A stretch of 32,942 bases of DNA from Candidatus Woesearchaeota archaeon (GTDB lineage: Archaea; Nanobdellota; Nanobdellia; Woesearchaeales; GW2011-AR4). The position numbers were made by a program, and so were the translations under genes. Location of the stretch: positions 1 through 32,942 of the forward strand of contig JAGVYA010000031.1 of the NCBI GenBank assembly GCA_018303505.1. Direction: 5' to 3'. Shown here piece by piece: positions 1-8,084 of this stretch. The notes under the pieces are model-generated. The model saw only the letters and a program-made list of their open reading frames with translations, made no database searches and was not told where the DNA came from. The stretch's first letter is position 1. Each line of letters opens with the position of its first letter.

Positions 1-865
1 TCGTCATAAGGCGGTATATAATTACCATCTTTGAACTTAAGGGCTTCACATCTTTTTTTTATAATTTCTAAAACATTTTCCTCAGTTAAAGATTCTAAAA
101 TTGTTGGTTGGGTGAATACACTATGCACTTGAGGATATTTTTCTAAAGCAGATAGACACTTAGTGGGTCCAATAAAAATAGAATGGAATCCTTCAGTTTG
201 AATATAATCTTTTATTGTTCTGAAGAAATCCGCTAATTGATTACTATTTATATTTTCCATATTATCATAAGAAACAATTAATTGTTTACCGCACTCCCTA
301 AGTTCCAAACATAAATTGGTTAATAAATTTTCATAAACTTCTGGGCTTATGACAGAAGGCATACTTTTTGTTTCAGAGTATCCAGCTCCAATTATACCAA
401 CTGTTCCTTGAACAGCTTTTTGTGTCCCTATAGTCACATATTCTTCTATTTTTTTTAGTGATGGTAAGTTCATTCCATCTTCTTCCCATTTAAATATTAT
501 TGATGCGTAATGAATTGACGAAAGAGTAGATAACAAAAAGCTATTAGCATTCCAATTTGGTTGTATTTTTATTTCTATTGGGGTTGTTACAAATTCACTT
601 TTTGATTTTTCCTTCAAGCATAATACCCACTTTACAAAATTGACAAAAGTTGTCTTTCCAACTCCAAAATCACCTAAAACTAAGGTTCTGGTTGTATTTG
701 AAGAGATTAGTATCTTAATTAATCTTTTAGTTTCATCCTCTCTTCCTGAAAATACTTTCCCTATAGGAAGTGTATCTAATAAACGAGTGGGGGCTGTAAT
801 AAATGGACTTTCCCTAAGCAGACGGACTTCAAATCTTCAGGCGATTTTTCTCCTTGTAGTACCAT
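1..865 (-). CDS. AAA+ ATPase of Orc1/Cdc6-like or STAND type, C-terminus outside window, 5' end frameshifted
   Basis: A minus-strand reading frame is open from 836 to the window edge. It encodes a P-loop ATPase with an upstream FSGREDE box, a Walker A (GDFGVGKTTF, about 645-675), a Walker B-like strand (LIVSYDNMEN, about 250-280) and a sensor-1-like strand (IFIGPTK). GRED-P-loop order is usual in Orc1/Cdc6-like and STAND ATPases; which one this is cannot be told here. No ATG, GTG or TTG occurs in this frame before Walker A. The expected start is the ATG at 865-863, which has a TATA box 25 bp upstream and encodes MVLQGEKSPEDL, but it lies one frame away and stops after 29 codons. The two frames overlap around 790-840, so one indel, real or a sequencing error, would restore the gene. 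ATPase call is firm; substrate unknown. Confidence 0.75.
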
Positions 866-885
866 AATAGATGAGAAAGATGAAC

Positions 886-894
886 TAATATAAA
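886..894 (-). promoter_or_regulatory. TATA box for the AAA+ ATPase gene
   Basis: On the minus strand the sequence TTTATATTA is centred about 25 bp before the ATG at 865. That spacing predicts transcription starting at or next to the start codon, i.e. a leaderless mRNA, common in archaea. No Shine-Dalgarno sequence precedes the ATG. Confidence 0.5.
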
Positions 895-1004
895 TACTTA
901 TGCTTTTTAATATAATTATTTAGTATTAAATAGTTATATAGTATTATATAATTATAGAAAAGTATATAAGTAAGTTTATCTTTCCTTAATATAAGGTGAA
1001 TAAA

Positions 1005-1052
1005 ATGGAAAAAGCGAAATATGAAACAAGAAAGGCAAGAAGTTTAGAATAA
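1005..1052 (+). other. Very short ORF with promoter, possible gene remnant
   Basis: A 15-codon plus-strand ORF (MEKAKYETRKARSLE) starts behind a TATA-like AGTATATAAG at 961-970 and a short AAGGTG stretch at 993-998. The peptide is basic and reads like the beginning of a larger protein, but the frame stops at once. It could be a leader peptide, a decayed gene or chance. Nothing else was seen in the gap 866-1077. Confidence 0.2.
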
Positions 1053-1077
1053 TATGATAATCAAGTTAAAATTTTGT

Positions 1078-2829
1078 CTATTTTCTTTTCTTTGCATTTG
1101 CATTCCTTTTCTTTACCAAGAAAGCCGCTATAAATCCGACTGCAACTCCGACAATAAACATGCCCAATAAATCTTTATCAATGTCAATCCATTTCTTCTT
1201 TCCGTTGCTCTCCTTGAAATAGATGTCAAGGTTGCCAAGCTCCAAGGCATATTCTGAGTAAAGCATAGCTGAGAACACATCGCTGTTTTTTAAGGAATTT
1301 GCATACTCGTAATAGCTGTATCCCAAGATTGGAAAGATGCCTTTTGCAGCCTCTTTTGCAATGTTATTTTTTACTATTTCCAGCTTTCTCTCAACAATAT
1401 TTTGGTATTGCTTGCTATCAACTCCAAACACGCTTAAGATAATGTCAACATCAGCCTTGGCCTTGCTTGCCTGCGACAGGCAAAGCTCATAGTTTCCTTT
1501 CTCAAGCTCTTCAGCTGCTTTATCAATTTCCTTTTTTATGGTATCCAAAGTTCCCGGGAAATACAATTCAACATACTGCTTTCTTTCGTCAGCCTCGCTT
1601 ATTTTGTTCTGGCAGGATTTTTTTAGAACATCCTTGTTTAAGTTGAATGCTTTGCCCTTTTTGCCCAGAAAAGTTGCCCATGAATATGCTGAGTTGACTC
1701 TTTCAGAAGCATAAGCCAAAGTTCTTGCAATCCTTTCCGTATTGTTTGTCCTGTTTAATGTTTCAAGAGATTGCGTTGCATACTCTTCTGCTTCTGCAAG
1801 CCTTTCCTTGACTACAATATAAGCTTCTAAATCCGTGATTGTCTTTTTGTCAAGGCTTTCAACTTTGTTGCGAAAATCAGATATCTCTTTATTTAACCTT
1901 TCAACTTCTTTTATTGCCTCGTCTTTGGAGAGGTTTTTTGACAGCAATAGCAAGGTAGAATACTCAACATTTGCTCCAAAGCAGTAGCTTGCAGATGAAT
2001 AAAATGTTTGCTTTTCAAAAGCCTCTTTTCCCTTGATTGTCAAATTCTGGGCATTTTCTTTCAATGCAGAAACATTAATCGAGTATTTCAAGTCTTTTGC
2101 CTCAGCCTTTAGCTTATTGCCCCTGTCGCACAAGTCTTTTGCCAAAGATTTCATTGTGTTTTTGTATTCCTCGCTTATTTCTATGCTCTTGAATCTCTGC
2201 TTTATCTCCCTGCCTGTAAATTCCTTGACAGCTTCGCTTAATGTTGATATTTCAATAATTTCAATGCTTAATTCTTTTGAAAGATTTTTTAAGTCTGTTG
2301 TTGTATTGTCAACCCTTACTATTATCTCGCCGGCAGGTATTAAAACCCTTTTTAGGCCATTTTTTTTTGCAGCCTCTATTTTCGCTTTTAAGCCTCCTAC
2401 AGGCCCTATTAAGCCGCCGGAATTTATTGTCCCGGTTATGGCATAGTTTTCATTTAATTCAAGGCTTTCAAGCATTGCCACTGTCAATACAGCGATTGAG
2501 GAGCCCGCGCTTGGCCCTGCTATAATCGCTGAATCAGCTGTTATTGTGTAAAAAAAATCAATGTCATCACAGTCTTTTTCAATAATATCGCATGCTATTG
2601 CCTTTGCAAACCTTGTTGACATTTGAGTATCTGTCCTTGTCAAGGGGAATGTCTCAAGAAATACTCTTCCAGAGCCTGGCTTTATCTCAAGGTACAAGTC
2701 AGCAATACCCCCCTCATATCCATTTTCTGTTTCCTTTACTGCCAATAGCTTCATATGGCCCTGCTTGGCAAAAACAGACGGCATTAAAATTAAATTTACT
2801 ACAATAAATAAAAACAATAACCTTTTCAT
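1078..2829 (-). CDS. Secreted, membrane-anchored Lon-like S16 serine protease
   Basis: The 583-aa protein has an N-terminal signal peptide (residues 1-21, ending SVFA), a Lon-type proteolytic domain (about 25-210), a long helical region and one C-terminal membrane helix (about 555-573) followed by a basic tail. The protease domain shows GPSAGSS with the likely nucleophile Ser107, and GGLKAKIEAA with the likely catalytic Lys150. Their spacing of 43 residues equals that of Ser679 and Lys722 in E. coli Lon. No AAA+ domain is present. This architecture matches the predicted archaeal secreted S16 proteases of COG1750. The active site should face outward, anchored at the C-terminus. It sits at the end of a block of secreted-protein genes on the same strand, so a role in processing or clearing surface proteins is plausible but inferred. 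Start chosen because a TATA box lies about 22 bp upstream. Confidence 0.85.
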   Translation of the reverse strand: MKRLLFLFIVVNLILMPSVFAKQGHMKLLAVKETENGYEGGIADLYLEIKPGSGRVFLETFPLTRTDTQMSTRFAKAIACDIIEKDCDDIDFFYTITADSAIIAGPSAGSSIAVLTVAMLESLELNENYAITGTINSGGLIGPVGGLKAKIEAAKKNGLKRVLIPAGEIIVRVDNTTTDLKNLSKELSIEIIEISTLSEAVKEFTGREIKQRFKSIEISEEYKNTMKSLAKDLCDRGNKLKAEAKDLKYSINVSALKENAQNLTIKGKEAFEKQTFYSSASYCFGANVEYSTLLLLSKNLSKDEAIKEVERLNKEISDFRNKVESLDKKTITDLEAYIVVKERLAEAEEYATQSLETLNRTNNTERIARTLAYASERVNSAYSWATFLGKKGKAFNLNKDVLKKSCQNKISEADERKQYVELYFPGTLDTIKKEIDKAAEELEKGNYELCLSQASKAKADVDIILSVFGVDSKQYQNIVERKLEIVKNNIAKEAAKGIFPILGYSYYEYANSLKNSDVFSAMLYSEYALELGNLDIYFKESNGKKKWIDIDKDLLGMFIVGVAVGFIAAFLVKKRNANAKKRK

Positions 2830-2842
2830 AAATAAAGAAAAT

Positions 2843-2857
2843 CCGCAATATTTAAGA
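2843..2857 (-). promoter_or_regulatory. TATA box for the S16 protease gene
   Basis: On the minus strand TTCTTAAATATTG lies about 22 bp upstream of the ATG at 2829, predicting a leaderless or nearly leaderless transcript. The 124-bp gap to the upstream gene means the protease probably has its own promoter. Confidence 0.45.
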
Positions 2858-2953
2858 ATTTTTGGTTTAAATTCAATATATTTTGGTTTAATTAGTTTAG
2901 TGGAATTAATATGGACGGTTTAATAGAATAATTAATATTTCTATTATTAATTT

Positions 2954-4759
2954 TTATTTTAAGCTGTTTAATTTATCCTCAATCCTTTTCTTGTCCCTTG
3001 CGTAGCTTTCTTGTGAAATAAATCCTGACTTATAGGCTGATTCTAGAGCTGCAAGTTCTTTTTTTAATTTTTGCGCCTTCTCTTCTGCTTGCAATTGCTT
3101 TGCTTCGTCTGCTTTTGTTTTAGGCATTTTTTTCCTGATATAGCCAAATTGATAGGCTGAAAAAACAATAATGCCTGCTATCGCAATTACAGCGCCAAAT
3201 AATAAAATAACCTTGTAATCTTTGAACTGTATTGGGTACAATCTTATTGTCTTGGCAGTAACCTCAAATAAATCAGAGCTCGTTCCTACAGAGTCTGCAT
3301 AAGTGACTTTTGCAACTGCAACATAATTCCCAGGCCTTAAGCTGCTTGGCGCTGTTAATGCTCTTGTAAATTTTGCTTGAGTTTCAACAGCTAAAGTTTC
3401 ATGCTCATTAGCCACAACATTTCCTTGCAAGTCTTTTATTGCATACTCAACAACAACATCAACTCTTCCAAAACCCCTTACATTAAATAAATTAATCTCT
3501 AATAATATTTCTTCTCCTGGAAATACTTTTTTTGATCCTGATAATACCTCAACATCCACATCAAACAATGGCTCTGCAGAGTCTACTTCAATTATAGTGA
3601 TAACTTCCTTTTCTGTAGAAGGGCCTTTAAGCGAAATTTTCCCAGGATAAATATCCGGTTTTTCATTTTCTAATGCCTTAAAAACAAGCTCTATTGTCTT
3701 CTCTTCGTCCGGATTCAAAGTATGCGCTATCTCATTTGCTTCTGGACTGACTTTAAACTTCTCGATATCGCTTAAAAATGCTTTTACATCAAATATTGAT
3801 GTTCCTGTATTCTTAATGCTGAATGCCTCTGTTTTTGTCTGTCCTTGCTTAAGCACAACTTTAAGGGTGGTTTTATTCACGCTGAAATCTGTGACTATAG
3901 GAATAGCTGGCGCTGTGCCTCCCCCACCTCCACCTCCTCCCCCGCCTCCGCTTGTTGCCCCCCCTCCGCCGCTTGGTGCAGGCTCTGAAGGGGTTTCCTC
4001 TGAAGAATAAACAGTGAATTGCGTTACATTAAATATTAAAGTTCCTCCAGAATAAGAAACTTTGATGCATATACTGCTGGGGCATACAGCACCGTCTCTT
4101 AAAATTCTTGGATTGGAGAAAGTTAATCCGAATAGCTGTAGAGTTGCGGATTTGTTTAAAGCGCTAAGCGCAGTTGAATTAAGCTCAATTCTGTTGGATG
4201 ATATATTCACATATTTATTTAAATCTAAACCTTGGCTTAAATCTACATTTTCGCTAAAATTAATCTTACCATTAGATGATGCCTCAATTACAAAATTAGT
4301 TAAATTTCTTATGTCAGCTGAAGAGATATTGGTAGTGGTTCCATTAAAATTTGTCATTAAACTGACTGAAAATGTTCTTTCAGAGCTATTCCCCGCAAAG
4401 CCAAGATTGTCTGTGCAATTGATGCTCCAATTATAATTCCCAATAGCTGTATTATTCAATCTAAAATTTATTCGAGTGTTTTTTGTGATTGATATATCAC
4501 TTATGTTAATTTTATTGTTAATTATTAGAGTGCAATTATCTACAGTACTTGCATCGCTTGCATTATAAGAAAATGTGACATTTCCATGAATATTGCCAGA
4601 ATTGTTAATTGGCTCGATTAAATTAATTATAGGTCCGGAAGTGTCTGCTATTTGCAGGCCAATGCCCAAACCACCTTGACTATTCACAAAATTCATTAAA
4701 AATAATAGACTTAATATAAATAAACTTAACAAAAGTAAAAAAGGTCTCATTTTTTTCAT
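2954..4759 (-). CDS. Surface protein with Ig-like domains, polyglycine hinge, TM and SHOCT-like tail
   Basis: The 601-aa protein has a signal peptide (about 1-28), an Ig-like domain (about 40-135) with many N-x-S/T sequons, a second beta-rich domain (about 140-250), a hinge with an 11-residue glycine run near residue 275, two CARDB/NEW3-like domains (about 285-510), one membrane helix (about 515-538) and a charged cytoplasmic tail. The last 30 residues (LESAYKSGFISQESYARDKK) resemble the short SHOCT oligomerisation motif. Residues from about 400 to the end closely match the 298-aa protein at 28687-29583, which lacks the N-terminal Ig domains and hinge, so the two are paralogs. It lies 21 bp downstream of the 191-aa gene on the same strand, suggesting an operon. 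Exact function unknown. Confidence 0.75.
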   Translation of the reverse strand: MKKMRPFLLLLSLFILSLLFLMNFVNSQGGLGIGLQIADTSGPIINLIEPINNSGNIHGNVTFSYNASDASTVDNCTLIINNKINISDISITKNTRINFRLNNTAIGNYNWSINCTDNLGFAGNSSERTFSVSLMTNFNGTTTNISSADIRNLTNFVIEASSNGKINFSENVDLSQGLDLNKYVNISSNRIELNSTALSALNKSATLQLFGLTFSNPRILRDGAVCPSSICIKVSYSGGTLIFNVTQFTVYSSEETPSEPAPSGGGGATSGGGGGGGGGGGTAPAIPIVTDFSVNKTTLKVVLKQGQTKTEAFSIKNTGTSIFDVKAFLSDIEKFKVSPEANEIAHTLNPDEEKTIELVFKALENEKPDIYPGKISLKGPSTEKEVITIIEVDSAEPLFDVDVEVLSGSKKVFPGEEILLEINLFNVRGFGRVDVVVEYAIKDLQGNVVANEHETLAVETQAKFTRALTAPSSLRPGNYVAVAKVTYADSVGTSSDLFEVTAKTIRLYPIQFKDYKVILLFGAVIAIAGIIVFSAYQFGYIRKKMPKTKADEAKQLQAEEKAQKLKKELAALESAYKSGFISQESYARDKKRIEDKLNSLK

Positions 4760-4780
4760 CTTGACAAGAATTTGTACTAT

Positions 4781-5356
4781 TCATTTATTTACTTTTCTAT
4801 ATTTTCTTCTTTTAGAAATAATTTTATGTTTTAGCAGATAATCTACCACCTTTTTGGGTATCTTTTTCTTGTCATTTTTTTGCAATAATAAGAATGCTAA
4901 TACTAATAATGCAACTGCAAGTGCCAAATTAAAATAGTTGATTTGGATTCTATTAGGATCTTCAATCACCTTTAAATTAAAAGTTCTATTGATTTTCAGC
5001 CTTATTGGCAAGCCCCCGCCGCCGCTTGGCTCTACCTCGCTTACAGTATAGCTCGCCTCATATACGCCTAATTTTTTAGGCGCAGTTACGTTGAATAAGA
5101 TGCTGTACCCTGTTTCTTTAGGAGCTAGAATGTATATTTCTTTGTAATCTATGACTTTCATAAAAGTATTGTCATAGTCCAATTTTAAGCCAACCTCGTA
5201 ATCAGTTGGATTTTGCAGCCTGATGCCATAGATTTTTGACTCGCCTTTTTTTAAAAATAGGGTGTCATTTGTTAAGTAATCAGAGGCAACGCTTATAGCA
5301 TTTACTTGCAGGCTTAATGTCGCCAAGGCTAGCAATAGAAATATTGTACCCCTCAT
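4781..5356 (-). CDS. Small secreted Ig-fold protein with C-terminal TM helix
   Basis: The 191-aa product has a signal peptide (1-20, ending VNA), a single beta-sandwich domain (about 25-130) rich in alternating hydrophobic residues and sequons, a membrane helix (about 141-160) and a very basic 30-residue cytoplasmic tail. The fold resembles NEW3/CARDB-type Ig domains, judged from pattern only. It sits 38 bp after the 324-aa secreted-protein gene and 21 bp before the 601-aa gene, so the three probably form one transcript. Because the 324-aa protein has no membrane anchor, this protein could help hold it at the surface; that is a guess from position. Confidence 0.65.
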   Translation of the reverse strand: MRGTIFLLLALATLSLQVNAISVASDYLTNDTLFLKKGESKIYGIRLQNPTDYEVGLKLDYDNTFMKVIDYKEIYILAPKETGYSILFNVTAPKKLGVYEASYTVSEVEPSGGGGLPIRLKINRTFNLKVIEDPNRIQINYFNLALAVALLVLAFLLLQKNDKKKIPKKVVDYLLKHKIISKRRKYRKVNK

Positions 5357-5394
5357 TTTTTCAATAAAAATAAAAAATTAAGTGTTAATAAACT

Positions 5395-6369
5395 TTACGG
5401 ATTATTAATGGCAGTTACATTCCAAGTTGCATTATAAAGCTGAGAACTTAATCCAGAGCTTGGGACATCTACCCATATGAATGCGCTTATATTCCCTTTG
5501 TCAGCATTTGGAGCAAACGCGCTTGTATGTCCATGTAAGAAGCTGACATTGCCTCCTGTAGCAGTATCCCTTAAGTTGACAATTCCATTAGCTGGGAAAT
5601 TCAATGCCAAATCACCATTGCTGCTGTTTGTCAAGTTCACATAAAAGTTAGTTACTCCTATGCTCTCAGTTGTTGTAGTTGTTCCAACTAATGCTGCTGC
5701 AGACATATTCACCATATCATAGTCATCATTTCCTGTGTTGTTAATTAGTAAATGAGGATATGCTAATACATTAGTTTGCCCAAGGTTTACATTGCTGAAA
5801 TTAACAAATGCATAAGGCAATGCTAATCCTGATACAAAGTTATATGTAAACCTTCCAGTGTCATTTCTTCCAACACCTCCAAATTTATCTTTTACACTTA
5901 TATTTATAACCCAAATAGCGCTTGCATTGGCGAAATATGGCAAAACAACAGTACAGTTTATAACAACAACTGTGCTTGATGGGCTATGATTAAAGCAAGT
6001 ACCAAATTCAGAGCTTGAGACAAAGGATTGATTTACATAATACTGCCCAGCATTACCTCCAAGAGTAAAGTTAACTACTGCTGTGCTAGCATTTATGTCG
6101 GCTGCACCATCTGCATCTGTAACATTAAAAGATATTAAAACTATTGCATTACCTCCAGAAATAGGATCAACAGAAAAGCTGCTTGCTCCTCCTGTCACAT
6201 TTGAAACATTTATTGATGGATTTCTATTTTGAATAACTAAATCAACCTTAAAGCCCGCTTTTCTGACTACATTTCCGCCTGTTTGAGCATAAATAAGCGG
6301 TATAAGCACTGCAAGAATTAGAAATGCCGCCACTATTAACAAATTTCTCTTTTTTATCTTTATAATCAT
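5395..6369 (-). CDS. Secreted protein equal to the C-terminal domain of the giant adhesin
   Basis: The 324-aa protein has a signal peptide (about 1-28, ending IYA) and no other membrane segment. Almost everything after residue 45 aligns with the last 290 residues of the giant protein encoded at 8085-13661, including the blocks LAYPHLLINNTGNDD, HGHTSAFAPNADKGNISAF and the final NNP just before the stop. DNA identity between the two gene ends is also high. This domain ends both proteins at exactly the same residue, which suggests it is a functional terminal module, for example for assembly or surface attachment. A TATA-like element lies at about 6428-6446 and an AAGGAG stretch about 22 bp before the ATG. 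Confidence 0.7.
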   Translation of the reverse strand: MIIKIKKRNLLIVAAFLILAVLIPLIYAQTGGNVVRKAGFKVDLVIQNRNPSINVSNVTGGASSFSVDPISGGNAIVLISFNVTDADGAADINASTAVVNFTLGGNAGQYYVNQSFVSSSEFGTCFNHSPSSTVVVINCTVVLPYFANASAIWVINISVKDKFGGVGRNDTGRFTYNFVSGLALPYAFVNFSNVNLGQTNVLAYPHLLINNTGNDDYDMVNMSAAALVGTTTTTESIGVTNFYVNLTNSSNGDLALNFPANGIVNLRDTATGGNVSFLHGHTSAFAPNADKGNISAFIWVDVPSSGLSSQLYNATWNVTAINNP

Positions 6370-6427
6370 TTTGGGGTATTTTATTGCTTCTCCTTACACT
6401 ACTATTGCCCCCAAGACTTACCCCCGA

Positions 6428-6446
6428 GAAATATTAATATTTAAGA
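6428..6446 (-). promoter_or_regulatory. Probable promoter of the 324-aa / 191-aa / 601-aa gene set
   Basis: On the minus strand CTCTTAAATATTAATATTT is a good archaeal TATA match. It would start a transcript about 45 nt before the ATG at 6369, and that leader contains GTAAGGAGAAG. Confidence 0.4.
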
Positions 6447-6538
6447 GTAAATCCAACCATTTAGCAGGTAATTATTAATCAAAGCCTTTAATTAAATAAC
6501 CTATATTTAAATATTTCGCTTTTCTTGTAGTATAGCTT

Positions 6539-6680
6539 TTTATATACTAATATTCAAATCACTTCTCATATAGCAAAAGACACAAATATTTGGACAATAA
6601 TCAATGTCTTTTGCTTGTCAAAAATCAAAGATTTTTGAGCATGCTCGGAAATTGTAACAATTTATTATTTTTTGTCCGTG
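6539..6680 (+). ncRNA. Possible small structured RNA with its own TATA box
   Basis: A TATA-like TTTTTATATAC lies at 6538-6548 on the plus strand. A transcript starting about 25-30 bp later would open with an 11-bp inverted repeat (AGCAAAAGACA 6572-6582 with TGTCTTTTGCT 6605-6615). This is followed by a 9-bp hairpin (TCAAAAATC 6618-6626, GATTTTTGA 6630-6638), the palindrome GAGCATGCTC (6637-6646) and a 7-bp hairpin near 6649-6663, then a T-rich run. There is no ORF. The hairpin followed by a (T)GCTCGG core recurs near 23220 and 25206. It fills most of the gap 6370-6712. RNA status is unproven. Confidence 0.35.
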
Positions 6681-6712
6681 AGTATAGCTTATATTTACGT
6701 TTTTTATTGTTA

Positions 6713-7096
6713 CTACTGCCTTCTGGGATCTAGCCATTCTTTCCTAAATTTAGTGCTTCCATTAACCATAATTTCAGATAAATTTAATTTTATGTTATTG
6801 CATTCTATAAAACTGTCTGAGCTATTGCTAATCATATACTCCTTGTCATCGCATTTTACAAATAATTCATCATGGCAAAATATATGCTCATCTCTTTCCT
6901 CGCAAACAGCCTTTGTGATAATTTTGAAGTCATTTTTTTCAAAACTTATATTATTTTTTGAATCTTTCACAGCATACCCGGTTGCTTCTTTATTGTCAAT
7001 TAAAGCCAATGCAATGATTGCAACTATCAAAACAAATTCGACAATAAATAATACTTTGATCAGTTTACCAAACCGATTGCTTGCCATCCTTATCAT
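6713..7096 (-). CDS. Small membrane-anchored protein with TGYAV motif
   Basis: The 127-aa protein has a basic N-terminus, one membrane helix (about 13-33) and then EATGYAV (37-43), followed by an extracellular part of about 85 residues with four cysteines that could form two disulfides. The TGYAV/TGFAV motif directly after a first membrane helix also occurs in the giant protein (16203-23120) and the 187-aa protein (29667-30230). No family recognised. It lies between the toxin-antitoxin pair and the structured element at 6539-6680, so it is probably transcribed alone. Confidence 0.55.
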   Translation of the reverse strand: MIRMASNRFGKLIKVLFIVEFVLIVAIIALALIDNKEATGYAVKDSKNNISFEKNDFKIITKAVCEERDEHIFCHDELFVKCDDKEYMISNSSDSFIECNNIKLNLSEIMVNGSTKFRKEWLDPRRQ

Positions 7097-7210
7097 TTAA
7101 CTATTAAGTTACCTGTATTTCCTATGCTTAAATCATCGAATTATTATTTGTCAATTATTTTAATTGAGGTTATTTTTTTCAAATGTTGTATTAGAATGAA
7201 ATTCCTCAGA

Positions 7211-7225
7211 AAGTTTTAAATACTC
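7211..7225 (+). promoter_or_regulatory. Promoter of the VapBC-like pair
   Basis: GAAAGTTTTAAATACT (about 7208-7225) is a purine-rich BRE plus TATA box. It would start transcription near 7243-7246, between the possible TTG start (7242) and ATG start (7257) of the antitoxin. Confidence 0.45.
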
Positions 7226-7241
7226 ACTTTTATTTTGCTTA

Positions 7242-7496
7242 TTGAGTGATGTTGATATGGTAGAGTTAAAGGTTGAAATTCCAGAAAGATTTACTAAGAT
7301 TATTGGAGATGAGCTTAAAAAGTCATCTACAAAAGCATTACTTAGGGAAGCTGTAGAAGAAAAACTTAAAGTATTACTTTTATTTAAAGCAGTTGATGGC
7401 ATATTAAAGAAAAGCAAACTTTCTGATGATAACTTCTCAAAACTAGTAGAAGAATATAGAGGCAACTTAGCTAAAAGATATGGCATCTCTTCATAA
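7242..7496 (+). CDS. VapB-like antitoxin
   Basis: An 84-aa (from TTG 7242) or 79-aa (from ATG 7257) protein: a short N-terminal beta strand (VELKVEIPERF), two helices, and a charged C-terminal region of about 35 residues. Small size, strand-helix-helix layout and position 12 bp before a PIN-domain gene fit an antitoxin that binds its operator with the N-terminus and its toxin with the C-terminus. The ATG at 7257 is the safer start because the N-terminal strand begins right after it; the predicted transcription start lies just upstream. The gene runs against all its neighbours. Confidence 0.7.
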   Translation: MSDVDMVELKVEIPERFTKIIGDELKKSSTKALLREAVEEKLKVLLLFKAVDGILKKSKLSDDNFSKLVEEYRGNLAKRYGISS

Positions 7497-7508
7497 AAGG
7501 CATTACAA

Positions 7509-7934
7509 ATGAGATTAATTGTTGTTGATGCATCCATCTTATTCTCATTCTTTAAACCAGAATCTTTTACAAGGAATCTACTTAAATCCATATATCTTAA
7601 AGGCGCTAAACTGATTGTTCCTGATTTTGCGCTGGACGAATTATACTTATTAAAACAGAAAATCTGCAAGTTTTGCGGAATAGGTGGCCTAGAATTTATA
7701 ATATCTTTTGCATTATTATCCGAAATAATTGATGTGGTTCCTAGGTCTGAGTTTAAAAAGTTTGAATCTAAGGCTTTGAAATTACTGCCAGGACATACAA
7801 AAGATATGCCGTATTTTGCACTAGCTTTATCTGCAGGCTGTGGAATTTGGTCTAATGAAAAGAGGTTTAAAGAACAATCAGAGGTTGATATTCTTTCAAT
7901 AAATGATATCAAAAGATTGTTTGATGTCGAATAA
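7509..7934 (+). CDS. PIN-domain ribonuclease toxin, VapC-like
   Basis: The 141-aa protein has the PIN pattern: an N-terminal strand with Asp7 (LIVVDASIL), a second acidic residue Glu44 in FALDELY, Asp99 in HTKDMPYFALAL and the C-terminal IWSNEKRF. In this fold the acidic residues bind Mg2+ or Mn2+ and the enzyme cuts RNA; VapC proteins usually cleave tRNA or rRNA. The usual final Asp is replaced here by Asn116-Glu117. It follows the antitoxin gene by 12 bp. The 129-aa protein at 23745-24134 has the same motifs, but the two are only distantly similar. Confidence 0.8.
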   Translation: MRLIVVDASILFSFFKPESFTRNLLKSIYLKGAKLIVPDFALDELYLLKQKICKFCGIGGLEFIISFALLSEIIDVVPRSEFKKFESKALKLLPGHTKDMPYFALALSAGCGIWSNEKRFKEQSEVDILSINDIKRLFDVE

Positions 7935-8084
7935 TCACCTTCTATTTTAGGAACAGCTATTTCCATATCTTCGCTTGAACACTTAACCTCAACCATGTTG
8001 TATAATAACCTTTAATCTTTGACTCATAAATTTCTATTTGCCTGTAGCAAGCAATGCCTTAACCTTATTGCAAATTAACTACAT

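Noticed and set aside
790-815. Programmed -1 frameshift site in the AAA+ gene
   Set aside because: The TTAGGGAAAG region does not fit the X-XXY-YYZ slippery pattern and no downstream structure was evident.
3816-4010. Plus-strand frame encoding a polyproline stretch
   Set aside because: It is the complement of the polyglycine hinge of the 601-aa surface protein.
7160-7996. Minus-strand frame of 278 codons opposite the VapBC-like pair
   Set aside because: It is an antisense shadow of two clear plus-strand genes and shows no domain or signal; only its first 20 codons lie outside them.
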